This document shows, piece after piece, positions 45,348-53,614 of a stretch of 64,000 nt of DNA (position 1 is its first letter; every line of letters starts with the position of its first letter). The stretch is from NCBI RefSeq assembly GCF_026672545.1, contig NZ_JAPPRJ010000001.1, forward strand, positions 124,001-188,000, written 5' to 3'. The notes under the pieces are model-generated. The model had not been told where the DNA came from, did no database searches, and was given only the letters and a program-made list of their open reading frames with translations. The stretch is from Rhizobium sp. SL86. Its GTDB lineage: Bacteria > Pseudomonadota > Alphaproteobacteria > Rhizobiales > Rhizobiaceae. A program made the translations under genes and the position numbers.

Positions 45348-45920
45348 ATGGACGTCATTCTTCTCGAGCGCATCGCCAAGCTTGGCCAGATGGGCGAAGT
45401 CGTCAAGGTTCGCGACGGTTACGCCCGTAACTTCCTGCTGCCGCAGGGCAAGGCGCTGCGCGCCAACGCTGCCAACAAGACCCGTTTCGAAGCCGAACGC
45501 GCCACGCTCGAAGCCCGCAACCTCGAGCGCAAGTCGGAAGCCCAGAAGGTTGCCGAAGCCCTCGAAGGCAAGTCCTTCATCGTGGTTCGCGCCGCTGGCG
45601 AAACCGGCCAGCTCTACGGTTCGGTTGCTGCCCGCGACATCATGGAAGTTCTGGCTGCCGACGGCTTCAACATCAGCCGCAACCAGGTTGACCTGAACAA
45701 CCCGATCAAGTCGATCGGCCTGCACAGCGTCACGCTGCATCTGCATGCCGAAGTCGAAATCGAAATCGCGCTGAACGTTGCCCGTTCCGCTGAAGAAGCC
45801 GAACGTCAGGCCAAGGGCGAAAGCCTCAACTCCGTCGACGCCATCTACGGCGTGGACGAAGACGCCCTGCGTCCGGAAGACTTCTTCAACCCGGACGACG
45901 AAGACGGCGACGACGCATAA
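45348..45920 (+). CDS. rplI: 50S ribosomal protein L9
   Basis: L9 of 190 residues: N-terminal rRNA-binding domain ([40 protein letters not shown]), a connecting helix ([20 protein letters not shown]) and a C-terminal domain ([20 protein letters not shown]). An acidic tail ([14 protein letters not shown]) extends it beyond the usual 150 residues, as is common in rhizobia. ATG 45348 has AAAGGAT about 8 bases ahead. A very strong terminator follows. Confidence 0.97.
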   Translation: MDVILLERIAKLGQMGEVVKVRDGYARNFLLPQGKALRANAANKTRFEAERATLEARNLERKSEAQKVAEALEGKSFIVVRAAGETGQLYGSVAARDIMEVLAADGFNISRNQVDLNNPIKSIGLHSVTLHLHAEVEIEIALNVARSAEEAERQAKGESLNSVDAIYGVDEDALRPEDFFNPDDEDGDDA

Positions 45921-45943
45921 GACTGCGATCGCCATACGGCATC

Positions 45944-45982
45944 AAAAAACCCCGGATCGACCATGTCGATCCGGGGTTTTTT
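45944..45982. terminator. 18 bp stem bidirectional terminator
   Basis: Left arm AAAAAACCCCGGATCGAC (45944-45961) and its exact reverse complement at 45965-45982, separated by CAT. T-runs on both strands let it end the rpsF-rplI operon and the convergent emrA-like gene. Confidence 0.96.
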
Positions 45983-46006
45983 ATGGGGTTGGACCGGCAG
46001 CTCTGG

Positions 46007-47062
46007 TCAGGTCGGCTGTCTGGTCGCCGCGTCCTTGTCGACGCGCACCTCCACCGAGAGCCCCGGCTGCAACAGGTCGGCGGCGTCTTTCGGAACGACA
46101 AGCCGGATGCGGACCCCGACCCTCTGGGCAATCTTGACGAAATTGCCGGTCGCATTGTCCGAGCGGATGACGGCGAATTCGGAGGCCGCCGCGGGAGAGA
46201 AACGTTCGATATACCCGGTGATCTCGCGGCCTCCGAGCGCATCCACGCGGACCGTCACGGGCTGGCCGACCCGCATGCCCTGCAGCTGGGTTTCCTTGAA
46301 GTTGGCGATCACCCAGACCTCATCCGGCACCACCGCCATCAATTGGGTTCCGGCCGTGACATACTGGCCAAGACGGGCGCCCACCTCTCCCACCCGGCCG
46401 TTGCGCGGCGCGTGGATCTCGGTATTGGCGAGATCGATGCGGGCGAGTTCGACGGATGCTTCGGCGCTCGCGACCGCGGCTTCGAGCGAACCGCGGTTGA
46501 CGATGATGGTCTGCAGCTGCTGGCGCGACACTTCCAGCGCGGCCTCCGCCTGGCGCAGCGCTGCGCGGGCCTTTTCCAGCTGCGCTTCGGCCTGTTCCTG
46601 AACGCTGGTGGTGCCGACGCCGCTGCGGGCAAGGTTCAACTGGCGTTCATTGGCAAGCTGCGCCTGGGTGAGAGCCGCCTCGGCACTGCTGACAGAGGCC
46701 TCGCTGGAGGTGATATTGGCTTTCGCGGAGACCTCCTGCTGGTGCGAATTGGCAAGCGCCGCCTGCTGGCTGTCGAGTGTTGCCTCGGCCTGTGCCAGCT
46801 TCTGGCGATAGATACGGTCATCGATCCGCACCACCACATCGCCTGCCTTGACCTGCTGGTAATCCTTGACCGGCACATCGACCACATAACCGCTGACCTG
46901 CGGGCTGAGCGTCGTCACATAACCGCGCACATAGGCATTGTCGGTCATCTCGACGCTGCTGGTGAACGGCGGCAGGCGCCAGGCGTAAAGAACCAACCCG
47001 AGGCCGAGCAGACCGACCAGAAGCACGATAAGGGTGGCAGGGGAAAAGAACTTTCGGAACAT
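46007..47062 (-). CDS. HlyD/EmrA-family membrane fusion protein
   Basis: Periplasmic adaptor for a drug exporter, 351 residues. It has an N-terminal anchor helix (PATLIVLLVGLLGLGLVLYA), the lipoyl half-motif VTTLSPQVSGYVVDVPVKDY, a long alpha-hairpin coiled coil of about 100 residues (LAQAEATLDSQQAALANSHQ onward), the second lipoyl half (IHAPRNGRVGEVGARLGQYV) and a beta-barrel end. ATG 47062 lies 4 bases after the MFS gene stop; the frame continues to 47182 but overlaps that gene. It works with the MFS pump encoded just upstream. Confidence 0.92.
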   Translation of the reverse strand: MFRKFFSPATLIVLLVGLLGLGLVLYAWRLPPFTSSVEMTDNAYVRGYVTTLSPQVSGYVVDVPVKDYQQVKAGDVVVRIDDRIYRQKLAQAEATLDSQQAALANSHQQEVSAKANITSSEASVSSAEAALTQAQLANERQLNLARSGVGTTSVQEQAEAQLEKARAALRQAEAALEVSRQQLQTIIVNRGSLEAAVASAEASVELARIDLANTEIHAPRNGRVGEVGARLGQYVTAGTQLMAVVPDEVWVIANFKETQLQGMRVGQPVTVRVDALGGREITGYIERFSPAAASEFAVIRSDNATGNFVKIAQRVGVRIRLVVPKDAADLLQPGLSVEVRVDKDAATRQPT

Positions 47063-47066
47063 GATG

Positions 47067-48740
47067 TCAAACCTGATTGTGGTTGGTCGCCGCGTCAGCG
47101 GCGGCGCGTTCGGCAAAAAATGCGCGAAGGCGGTCAAAGGAGAGGTGAAGGAGAAGGCCTGCGAGCGCGAGCAGCGAGGCAATGCCGATCAGCAGGAAGG
47201 TGTCGTTGTAGGCCAGCACATAGGCTTCGCGGGAGACCTGCTGGGAGAGGAGCGCCAACCCCTCGGCATTCAGCAGTACCTTGTCGATGATGGTCTTCGC
47301 ATAGCCCCCCGAAAGCTGGGCGACCCGTGCCACGACATCCGGATCCGTCAGCAGGATGTTTTCCACCAGGACGCTCGAATGGAACTTCTCGCGGATCGTG
47401 ACAAACGAGCCGAGCAGGCCGGTCGCGATCACCGAGCCGCTGATCTGGGTGAAGAGGAAGATCGCAATGAAATTGACAAGATAGGGCGGCCCCTTCTGCA
47501 AGGCGGCGCCAAAACCCCGCGCCATCACCGGCGGCAGGAAAAGTGCCGCCCCAAAGGCGATCAGCGACTGGCTGAGATAGAACTGTTCCGGCCGGCTGAG
47601 ATTGGTGGACTGGCTGTCGAGAAACGCGCCGGTCGCGATCAGGGCCAGTGCGATCACATGCGCGGTGCCCGGACGCTGGTTGACCATCAGCACGGCACAG
47701 ACGGCACCACCGGCCATCGAAGCGAGCAGGATGAGGCCGAAGAGCACGCCCATCTGATCGTTCTGGATGCCCATCTGCTGCAGGAAACCCACCATGGTGC
47801 TGGATTGCTCGGCGGTCACCGCGCGAAAGAGAATCAGGACCGCCGCCAGATGCAGGTTCGGCCAGGAAAAGATCCAGCGCAGGTCGAGCAGTGGATTGCT
47901 GCGGCGCAGTTCGATCATGACGAACAGCGTCAGGAGCACGATGGAGGTCGCCAGAAGCAGGCCGAGCCATTCCGTTTCGAACCACCAGTAGAAGCGGCCG
48001 AGCGTGAAGAAGACGGCAAAACAGCCGAGGCCGCCGGCCAGCAGCAGATAGGTGAAGACGTCCGTCCGCTCGATCACCTTCACCCGCGGCGGGGCGGTGA
48101 GCGGCAGGATGTAGATCAGTGGAAGCGCCAGAAGTGCGAGGCCCAGCTCCATCGTGTAAAGCGCCTGATATCCATTGAGATCCATCAGGCCGGGCGAGAT
48201 GATGCGGGCGACGGGAGCGGCAAGCAGCGTTCCGGTGAGCGCGATGCTGAGGCCGATCGTCAGTTTCCTCTGAACGGGAAAGGCCTCCAGAATGTAGAGG
48301 AAGCCGAGCGAAGAAAGCGGTGCTGCCGCCATGCCGCTGACGAAGCGCACGACAAGCGCGGAATGGAAGTCGGTGACAAACAGATTGAGGCAGGAGGCGA
48401 GCACGAAGGCGGCGATGCTGAGTTCCGCAAAAGGACGCAGGCCGTACTGGACGCGGATCTTGAAGAGGGCGAGCGACAGGCTGGCATAAGGCGCCATATA
48501 GGCGGCCGAGAGCGCGGCAACCTCGGCAATCGTCGCGGAGAAGGTGCCCTGCAGCTGGTAGATATTCGCCGACACGATGTTCATGCCGAGCCCCTGCGTC
48601 AGGAACATCAAAAGGCCGGAGGCGATATAGGCAAGCGTCAGCCAGAGGGGCCGTTCTTCCACCGGAATGGGCTGCGGCGGTGTCTTCTGCAGGGCCCCCG
48701 ATGGCCCGGACACCTGGCCTGTCTCTTCTGCCGTGCTCAT
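47067..48740 (-). CDS. DHA2-family MFS multidrug efflux pump (EmrB-like)
   Basis: Proton-driven exporter of 557 residues with 14 hydrophobic segments. Family features: the start WLTLAYIASGLLMFLTQGLG with the acidic helix-1 position changed to Gln, VRFVSGMAAAPLSSLGFLYI for motif-C-like, and a long loop before the last helix, typical of DHA2/EmrB. The ATG overlaps the marR stop (ATGA), so regulator and pump are coupled. The EmrA-like adaptor follows; in E. coli the order is emrA then emrB, here it is reversed. Confidence 0.92.
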   Translation of the reverse strand: MSTAEETGQVSGPSGALQKTPPQPIPVEERPLWLTLAYIASGLLMFLTQGLGMNIVSANIYQLQGTFSATIAEVAALSAAYMAPYASLSLALFKIRVQYGLRPFAELSIAAFVLASCLNLFVTDFHSALVVRFVSGMAAAPLSSLGFLYILEAFPVQRKLTIGLSIALTGTLLAAPVARIISPGLMDLNGYQALYTMELGLALLALPLIYILPLTAPPRVKVIERTDVFTYLLLAGGLGCFAVFFTLGRFYWWFETEWLGLLLATSIVLLTLFVMIELRRSNPLLDLRWIFSWPNLHLAAVLILFRAVTAEQSSTMVGFLQQMGIQNDQMGVLFGLILLASMAGGAVCAVLMVNQRPGTAHVIALALIATGAFLDSQSTNLSRPEQFYLSQSLIAFGAALFLPPVMARGFGAALQKGPPYLVNFIAIFLFTQISGSVIATGLLGSFVTIREKFHSSVLVENILLTDPDVVARVAQLSGGYAKTIIDKVLLNAEGLALLSQQVSREAYVLAYNDTFLLIGIASLLALAGLLLHLSFDRLRAFFAERAAADAATNHNQV

Positions 48741-49189
48741 GAATGCTCACCCTTTCCGGCTGCAACCGCCAAGTTGCGGTTCAGTTGCAGCAGAACGCGC
48801 AGGGCCACATCGAGATCCTCCTGCGCGATGCCCTCGACGATCTGGCCGCGCAGACCGACGGCGAGCGCCTGCACCTCGGCACCCACCACCTGACCTTCCG
48901 CCGTCATGTGGATTTCCTTGACCCGACGGTCTGCGGCGCCTCTGCGTTCGATCAGTCCCTGCTGCTCCATGCCGTCGAGGATGCGCACCAGCGTCGGCGT
49001 CTCGATCTCCAGTTCCTGGGCGAGGTCCTTTTGCGAAAGACTGCCGCGGCGGGTGAGCGCGAACAGCGCCCTCGCCCGCGTGAGCGTCAGGCCCGTTGCG
49101 CTGGCATAGACTCCAAAAACGGATCTCAGGCGTCGGGTGAAGGACGAGATTTCGTCAAACAGCCGCTCATCGACAGACTGGCGCGACAT
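48737..49189 (-). CDS. MarR-family transcriptional regulator
   Basis: A 150-residue winged-helix repressor. Seen: LTLTRARALFALTRRGSLSQ, the recognition helix LAQELEIETPTLVRILDGME and the wing QGLIERRGAADRRVKEIHMT. ATG 49189 is preferred; ATG 49201 in frame gives four extra residues and starts next to the operator. It is the first gene of marR-MFS-HlyD and likely represses its own operon through the inverted repeat just upstream. Confidence 0.93.
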   Translation of the reverse strand: MSRQSVDERLFDEISSFTRRLRSVFGVYASATGLTLTRARALFALTRRGSLSQKDLAQELEIETPTLVRILDGMEQQGLIERRGAADRRVKEIHMTAEGQVVGAEVQALAVGLRGQIVEGIAQEDLDVALRVLLQLNRNLAVAAGKGEHS

Positions 49190-49205
49190 GATAACATCCA
49201 CTGAT

Positions 49206-49221
49206 AATTAGCAACCTAATT
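49206..49221. promoter_or_regulatory. Operator of the marR efflux operon
   Basis: Perfect inverted repeat AATTAG-CAAC-CTAATT, 5 to 17 bases upstream of the candidate marR starts. The symmetry, AT-rich arms and position match MarR operators. Confidence 0.75.
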
Positions 49222-49530
49222 GTTTGGACGCTATCTAGGCCGATTGAAGCTTTTCTTCAACCGCACAACCGGGCGATCAGCCATGCATCTGACGCACTCC
49301 TCAGCACAACAAAACCTCGCAGGCGCGGTCCTGCGTCGTTATAATGCAACAGGCGTGCCGACCGATTCGTCCGGAGCCGCAGTCAACGAAAATTTCGGAT
49401 TCCCTCGCGTTTTTTGGCCAGCGGGCCAAATGCCTGTGAATCGGTGTGAGTTCACGCGGCACGTCTAGCCTTCGCCTGCCGCTTCGCTAGAGTGGGCGAC
49501 CCAAATGAAGAGCATGATTGGATCGATACG
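49222..49530. other. Gene-free region between marR and dnaB
   Basis: About 309 bases between divergent genes. It must hold both promoters; TTGTTTGGACG next to the operator is a possible minus-strand element. An in-frame GTG at 49492 is a longer dnaB start option. No repeat or small gene is supported. Confidence 0.4.
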
Positions 49531-51027
49531 ATGAATGAAGCAGCGCGCAATCTGGGCGGAGCCGCTCCGGCAGAGCCGCATTACCGCGAGGCCCCTAACA
49601 ACCTCGAGGCCGAACAGGCTCTTCTGGGTGCGATCCTGGTCAACAACGATGCCTATTACCGCGTTTCGGACTTTCTGAAGCCGACGCATTTCCACGAACC
49701 GCTGCACCGGAAGATCTTCGAGGTGGCGGGCGACATCATCCGCATGGGCAAGATCGCCAACCCGGTGACGATCAAGAACTTTCTGCCGACGGATACGAAG
49801 GTCGGCGAACTCAGCATTCCGCAATATCTGGGACGCCTTGCCGCCGAAGCCGTGACCATCATCAATGCGGAAGATTATGGCCGGGCGATCTACGATCTGG
49901 CGCTGCGCCGCGCGCTGATCACCATCGGCGAGGACATGGTCAACATCGCCTATGACGCGCCGCTCGACATGCCGCCGCAGACGCAGATCGAGGATACCGA
50001 ACGGCGTCTCTTCGAACTCGCGGAAACCGGCCGTTACGACGGCGGTTTCCAGTCGTTTGCAGATGCGGTGGCGCAGGCGATCGACATGGCCGGGGCCGCC
50101 TTCGAGCGCGACGGGCATCTTTCGGGTATTTCGACCGGCATCATGTCGCTCGATGCAAAGATGGGCGGCCTGCAGCGGTCCGACTTGATCGTGCTTGCCG
50201 GACGCCCGGGTATGGGTAAAACCTCGCTCGCCACCAACATCGCCTACAACATTGCCGCGGCCTACGAGCCGGAAGTGCTGCCCGACGGTTCCTTCAAGGC
50301 AAAAAATGGCGGCGTCGTCGGCTTTTACTCGCTCGAAATGTCGTCCGAACAGCTGGCGACCCGTATCATCTCCGAGCAGACGGAAGTCTCATCCTCGAAA
50401 ATCCGCCGCGGCGACATCACCGAGGCCGATTTCGAAAAGCTCGTCGCGTGCAGCCAGATGATGCAGAAGGTGCCACTGTTCATCGACCAGACCGGTGGTA
50501 TCTCGATTGCGCAGCTATCGGCACGCGCCCGGCGCCTGAAACGCCAGCGGGGGCTTGATGTGCTGGTGGTGGACTATATCCAGCTCATGACCGGCTCCGG
50601 CAAATCCGGCGAAAACCGCGTGCAGGAAGTGACCCAGATCACCACGGGCCTGAAGGCGCTCGGCAAGGAACTGAATGTTCCGATCATCGCGCTCTCCCAG
50701 CTCTCCCGTCAGGTGGAAAGCCGCGAAGACAAACGCCCGCAGCTCTCCGACCTTCGCGAATCCGGCTCGATCGAACAGGACGCCGACGTGGTGCTCTTCG
50801 TGTTCCGCGAGGAATACTACGTGAAGAACCTCGAACCGCGCGATCCGAACGATCCGAAATACGCGGAATGGGAAGCGCAGATGGACAAGGTGAAGGGCAC
50901 GGCCGACGTGATCATCGCAAAGCAGCGTCACGGACCGACCGGCACCGTGAAACTCGCCTTCCAGTCGGAATATACCCGCTTTGCCGATCTCGCCGATCCG
51001 AGCTTTGCGCAATACGAGGAACATTGA
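49531..51027 (+). CDS. dnaB: Replicative DNA helicase
   Basis: Hexameric 5'-3' helicase at the fork, 498 residues. N-terminal domain: PHYREAPNNLEAEQALLGAI and FLKPTHFHEPLHRKIFEVAG. C-terminal RecA domain: Walker A LIVLAGRPGMGKTSLATNIA near residue 215, LEMSSEQLATRIISEQ, Walker B LDVLVVDYIQLMTGSG near residue 342, and DLRESGSIEQDADVVLFVFR for the arginine-finger region. No intein is present. ATG 49531 gives the family N-terminus; GTG 49492 would add 13 residues. A terminator follows. Confidence 0.97.
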   Translation: MNEAARNLGGAAPAEPHYREAPNNLEAEQALLGAILVNNDAYYRVSDFLKPTHFHEPLHRKIFEVAGDIIRMGKIANPVTIKNFLPTDTKVGELSIPQYLGRLAAEAVTIINAEDYGRAIYDLALRRALITIGEDMVNIAYDAPLDMPPQTQIEDTERRLFELAETGRYDGGFQSFADAVAQAIDMAGAAFERDGHLSGISTGIMSLDAKMGGLQRSDLIVLAGRPGMGKTSLATNIAYNIAAAYEPEVLPDGSFKAKNGGVVGFYSLEMSSEQLATRIISEQTEVSSSKIRRGDITEADFEKLVACSQMMQKVPLFIDQTGGISIAQLSARARRLKRQRGLDVLVVDYIQLMTGSGKSGENRVQEVTQITTGLKALGKELNVPIIALSQLSRQVESREDKRPQLSDLRESGSIEQDADVVLFVFREEYYVKNLEPRDPNDPKYAEWEAQMDKVKGTADVIIAKQRHGPTGTVKLAFQSEYTRFADLADPSFAQYEEH

Positions 51028-51037
51028 TCCTCAGACA

Positions 51038-51069
51038 AACGCCCCGCCCAAGAGCGGGGCGTTTTCTTG
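51038..51069 (+). terminator. Rho-independent terminator of dnaB
   Basis: A 10 bp stem, AACGCCCCGC (51038-51047) and GCGGGGCGTT (51054-51063), followed by TTCTTG. It lies 10 bases after the dnaB stop and one base before the convergent rhodanese stop, so it probably serves both genes. Confidence 0.9.
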
Positions 51070-51471
51070 TCAGGGCTGTTCGCGCTTTGCAAGCGCAAAC
51101 CCCTCGTCCAGCCAGCCGGTGATGCCACCGGCCATCAGCTTGACCGGAAGTCCGAGTTCCGCAAGACGAAGAGCACCGCGTGCCGCCCCGTTGCAATGGG
51201 GGCCGGCGCAATAGGTGACAAACAGCGTGCCTTCGGGCCAAGCCGACATGCGGTGCGCGGTGATCTTGCCATGCGGCAGGCTGATGGCACCCGGCACATG
51301 ACCGGCGGCGTAGAGCGCCGGGCTGCGCACATCGAGCAGCACGAAATCCGCGCCCTTCATGACCGAATCGTGCACGTCCCAACAATCGGTTTCGAAGGTG
51401 AAGCTCGCGGCAAAATGGGCGCGGGCATCCGCACTCGGGGCGGCGGGAATGGCGGTCACGGCACTGGTCAT
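51070..51471 (-). CDS. Rhodanese-like domain protein
   Basis: A single-domain sulfurtransferase of 133 residues. FVLLDVRSPALYAAGHVPGA is the rhodanese signature, and the active-site loop holds the catalytic Cys in LFVTYCAGPHCNGAARGALR near residue 88, with a second Cys five residues on. ATG 51471 has CAGGAG about 8 bases ahead. It is divergent from the FtrA-type regulator; the pairing with this regulator is common, so the regulator probably controls it. Confidence 0.92.
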   Translation of the reverse strand: MTSAVTAIPAAPSADARAHFAASFTFETDCWDVHDSVMKGADFVLLDVRSPALYAAGHVPGAISLPHGKITAHRMSAWPEGTLFVTYCAGPHCNGAARGALRLAELGLPVKLMAGGITGWLDEGFALAKREQP

Positions 51472-51520
51472 CGATCAATCTCCTGGGATCACAACGGCTT
51501 TCGGATGCCGCAAACATCGG

Positions 51521-51553
51521 CAAATCGGGTGCGCTTGCCAATTGGCAGATTTG
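51521..51553. promoter_or_regulatory. Nested inverted repeats in the rhodanese / FtrA divergent promoter
   Basis: Outer arms CAAATC (51521-51526) and GATTTG (51548-51553) surround a perfect 12 bp palindrome TGCCAATTGGCA (51536-51547). The site lies 18 bases before the regulator start and 50 before the rhodanese start. It is the best candidate binding site for the divergent regulator. Confidence 0.6.
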
Positions 51554-51571
51554 ACAATATGCGTAGAGATC

Positions 51572-52585
51572 ATGCCAAACACGCACACTCCCCTTACAGG
51601 TCCCCTGGTCGTCGCACTCGTCTATGACGGGCTCTGCACCTTCGAATTCGGCATTACCTGCGAAGTCTTCGGGCTCAGCCGGCCGGAAATGGGGCCGGGC
51701 TGGTACCGTTTCGCCAGTGCTGCGATCGAGGGCGGTCCCTTGCGCGCCGCGGGCGGCCTGACAGTGACCGCCGACGGCGACATCGACCTTCTCGATCAGG
51801 CAGACATGATCGTGGTGCCCGGCTGGCGCGGCATCGACCAGCCAGTGCCGGAGGCGCTGTGCGAACGCCTGCGTTTCGCCCATTCCCGAGGCGCGAGGCT
51901 CGTTTCGCTCTGCTCCGGCGCCGTCGTTCTGGCCGAAACGGGACTGCTGGACGGGGCTGTTGCCACTACGCACTGGCGGTACGCGGACAAACTCAGGGCA
52001 CGGCGCCCGCAGATGACGGTGGACGAGACATCGCTTTATCGCAGCCACGACCGCATTTTCACCGCAGCCGGCAGTGCGGCTGGCATCGACCTTCTGATCG
52101 AGATCGTCCGGCAGGATTTCGGTGCTGCGGCGGCCAATTCGGTCGCCCGCCGCATCGTCATGCCTGCCCATCGCAACGGCGGACAGGCTCAATTCCTCGA
52201 ACGGCCGGTGGCACTGCGTCCCGGCAGCGACGTGGCACCCCTTCTCGACCAGATCCGGGAAGACCTCGCCGGAAACTGGACGATCGCCCGGATGGCACGG
52301 GCCTGCCGGATGAGCGACCGCACCTTCATCCGCCGTTTTGTCGAGGCCACGGGGCTCTCTCCTGGCGACTGGCTTGCCGCCGAACGTATGGAGAGGGCCA
52401 AACAACTGCTCTGTGACAGTGACACGCCGATGGAGGAGATTGCCTGTGCGGTCGGCTTCGGTTCGGCCCATACGCTGCGCCATCATTTCCGCAAGCGGCT
52501 CGGTCTGAGCCCCAGCGCCTATCGCACACGCTTCATGCCGGCAGACGCCGTCAAAGACCTGCCGCGCGCAATAGGGCCACGGTGA
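51572..52585 (+). CDS. ftrA: GlxA/FtrA-type AraC-family transcriptional regulator with DJ-1/PfpI-like domain
   Basis: A 337-residue regulator. Residues about 10-180 form a DJ-1/PfpI-like amidotransferase-fold domain (VVALVYDGLCTFEFGITCEV, ADMIVVPGWRGIDQPVP, RLVSLCSGAVVLAETGLLDG with the nucleophile-elbow Cys), probably a sensor rather than an enzyme. The C-terminus is an AraC double helix-turn-helix (MARACRMSDRTFIRRFVEAT, IACAVGFGSAHTLRHHFRKR). ATG 51572 is preferred; the open frame from 51359 runs through the rhodanese gene antisense. Its last 35 bases overlap the end of azlD on the other strand. The ftrA name rests on the rhodanese pairing. Confidence 0.9.
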   Translation: MPNTHTPLTGPLVVALVYDGLCTFEFGITCEVFGLSRPEMGPGWYRFASAAIEGGPLRAAGGLTVTADGDIDLLDQADMIVVPGWRGIDQPVPEALCERLRFAHSRGARLVSLCSGAVVLAETGLLDGAVATTHWRYADKLRARRPQMTVDETSLYRSHDRIFTAAGSAAGIDLLIEIVRQDFGAAAANSVARRIVMPAHRNGGQAQFLERPVALRPGSDVAPLLDQIREDLAGNWTIARMARACRMSDRTFIRRFVEATGLSPGDWLAAERMERAKQLLCDSDTPMEEIACAVGFGSAHTLRHHFRKRLGLSPSAYRTRFMPADAVKDLPRAIGPR

Positions 52586-52853
52586 CGACGCCTGCGGTAG
52601 CCGCCGGTAACAGCGGTAGGCGCAGGGCGGCAAGAGCGGTCACGGCACAGGCGACCGTCTCGGCGAGATCGGTGGCGATGGCGGTGGGGGTGACGACGGC
52701 CATCAGCACGGCCGGCGGCACCGCCGTCAGCGCCTTTTCCACCCGTGGCGACAGATCGAACCGGTTGACGAGCAAAGCACCGAACAGGCGGGTGAAGACA
52801 GTCGCTGCCATCATCGCGAGAATGGCGGCAAAAGTTGCGGGATCGAGCGTCAT
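52551..52853 (-). CDS. azlD: AzlD-family branched-chain amino acid transport protein
   Basis: A small membrane protein of 100 residues with about four helices, the partner of AzlC in amino acid export. Seen: FAAILAMMAATVFTRLFGAL near the start and RVEKALTAVPPAVLMAVVTP in the middle, both typical. The ATG at 52853 overlaps the azlC stop by ATGA, and the 3' end overlaps ftrA tail to tail by 35 bases. Confidence 0.9.
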   Translation of the reverse strand: MTLDPATFAAILAMMAATVFTRLFGALLVNRFDLSPRVEKALTAVPPAVLMAVVTPTAIATDLAETVACAVTALAALRLPLLPAATAGVVTVALLRAAGL

Positions 52854-53551
52854 GCGCGGATCTCCCTCAAGCCCGGTGCGGCGACAGCCACGACAAGCCC
52901 CGCCAACGCACCGGCGGCGATATACCAGGCGCCGGGCACCAGGCTGTGCACCGTCAGCGAGGCGACCGCACTTGCAATCAGGATAAGGCCGGTTTCCCGC
53001 CCCTTCCAGAAGCCCATCAGGAGCACGATGAAGACGGCGGGAAAGGCAAAATCGAGCCCGTACACCGCAACATCTCCGAGCAGTGTGCCGAACAGCGCGC
53101 CGCCGAGGCTCGCCAGCACCCAGCCGCAATAAAAGGGCAGCGCCAAACCGAGATAAAAGGCCGGCGTCAGCGGCTTTTGACGGGCACGCGCTTCGGCCAG
53201 CGCCCAGTTCTCATCCGCCATCACCAGAAGCGTCGGCAGTTTCTGCCAGGGCCGAAACAGGCCGAGGCTGCGCTCCAGCGAGGCGCCCATCAGGATATGC
53301 CGCAGGTTGACGAGCAAGGCGGCCAGCCCGAGCGCGCTCCAGGAAGCGGGATGGGTCCACAGGTCCATGGCGACGAATTGCGAACCACCGGCAAAGACCA
53401 GCGCGCTCATCAACACGGTTTCGAGCGGCGACAGTCCGTTGCCGGCCGCCACCGTGCCGAAGACAAAGCCGATCGGCAAAGCTGCCAGCACAAGGGGAAT
53501 AATTGTGCGCGTCCCATCAAGCAGTTCGCGCCGCACAGTGTCTGATCTCAT
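52850..53551 (-). CDS. azlC: AzlC-family branched-chain amino acid permease
   Basis: Large subunit of the AzlCD exporter, 233 residues. Signature IPLVLAALPIGFVFGTVAAG near residue 18 and VFAGGSQFVAMDLW near residue 52, followed by NLRHILMGASLERSL. ATG 53551 has a strong AGGAGG about 6 bases ahead. An AraC-family gene lies 63 bases upstream on the same strand and is its likely regulator; family members export valine, leucine or azaleucine, but specificity here is inference. Confidence 0.94.
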   Translation of the reverse strand: MRSDTVRRELLDGTRTIIPLVLAALPIGFVFGTVAAGNGLSPLETVLMSALVFAGGSQFVAMDLWTHPASWSALGLAALLVNLRHILMGASLERSLGLFRPWQKLPTLLVMADENWALAEARARQKPLTPAFYLGLALPFYCGWVLASLGGALFGTLLGDVAVYGLDFAFPAVFIVLLMGFWKGRETGLILIASAVASLTVHSLVPGAWYIAAGALAGLVVAVAAPGLREIRA

Positions 53552-53614
53552 GAAAACCTCCTGTTGCCGGAGGCTCTATCCCTGCCCGTGCCTTCCGGTC
53601 TTGAAGGAAAGTGA

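Noticed and set aside
43947-45935. 662-codon minus-strand frame over rpsR, DUF2232 and rplI
   Set aside because: Antisense to three well-supported genes.
47034-48893. 619-codon plus-strand frame opposite the efflux pump
   Set aside because: Rich in Arg, Gln and His, typical of antisense translation of a membrane protein gene.
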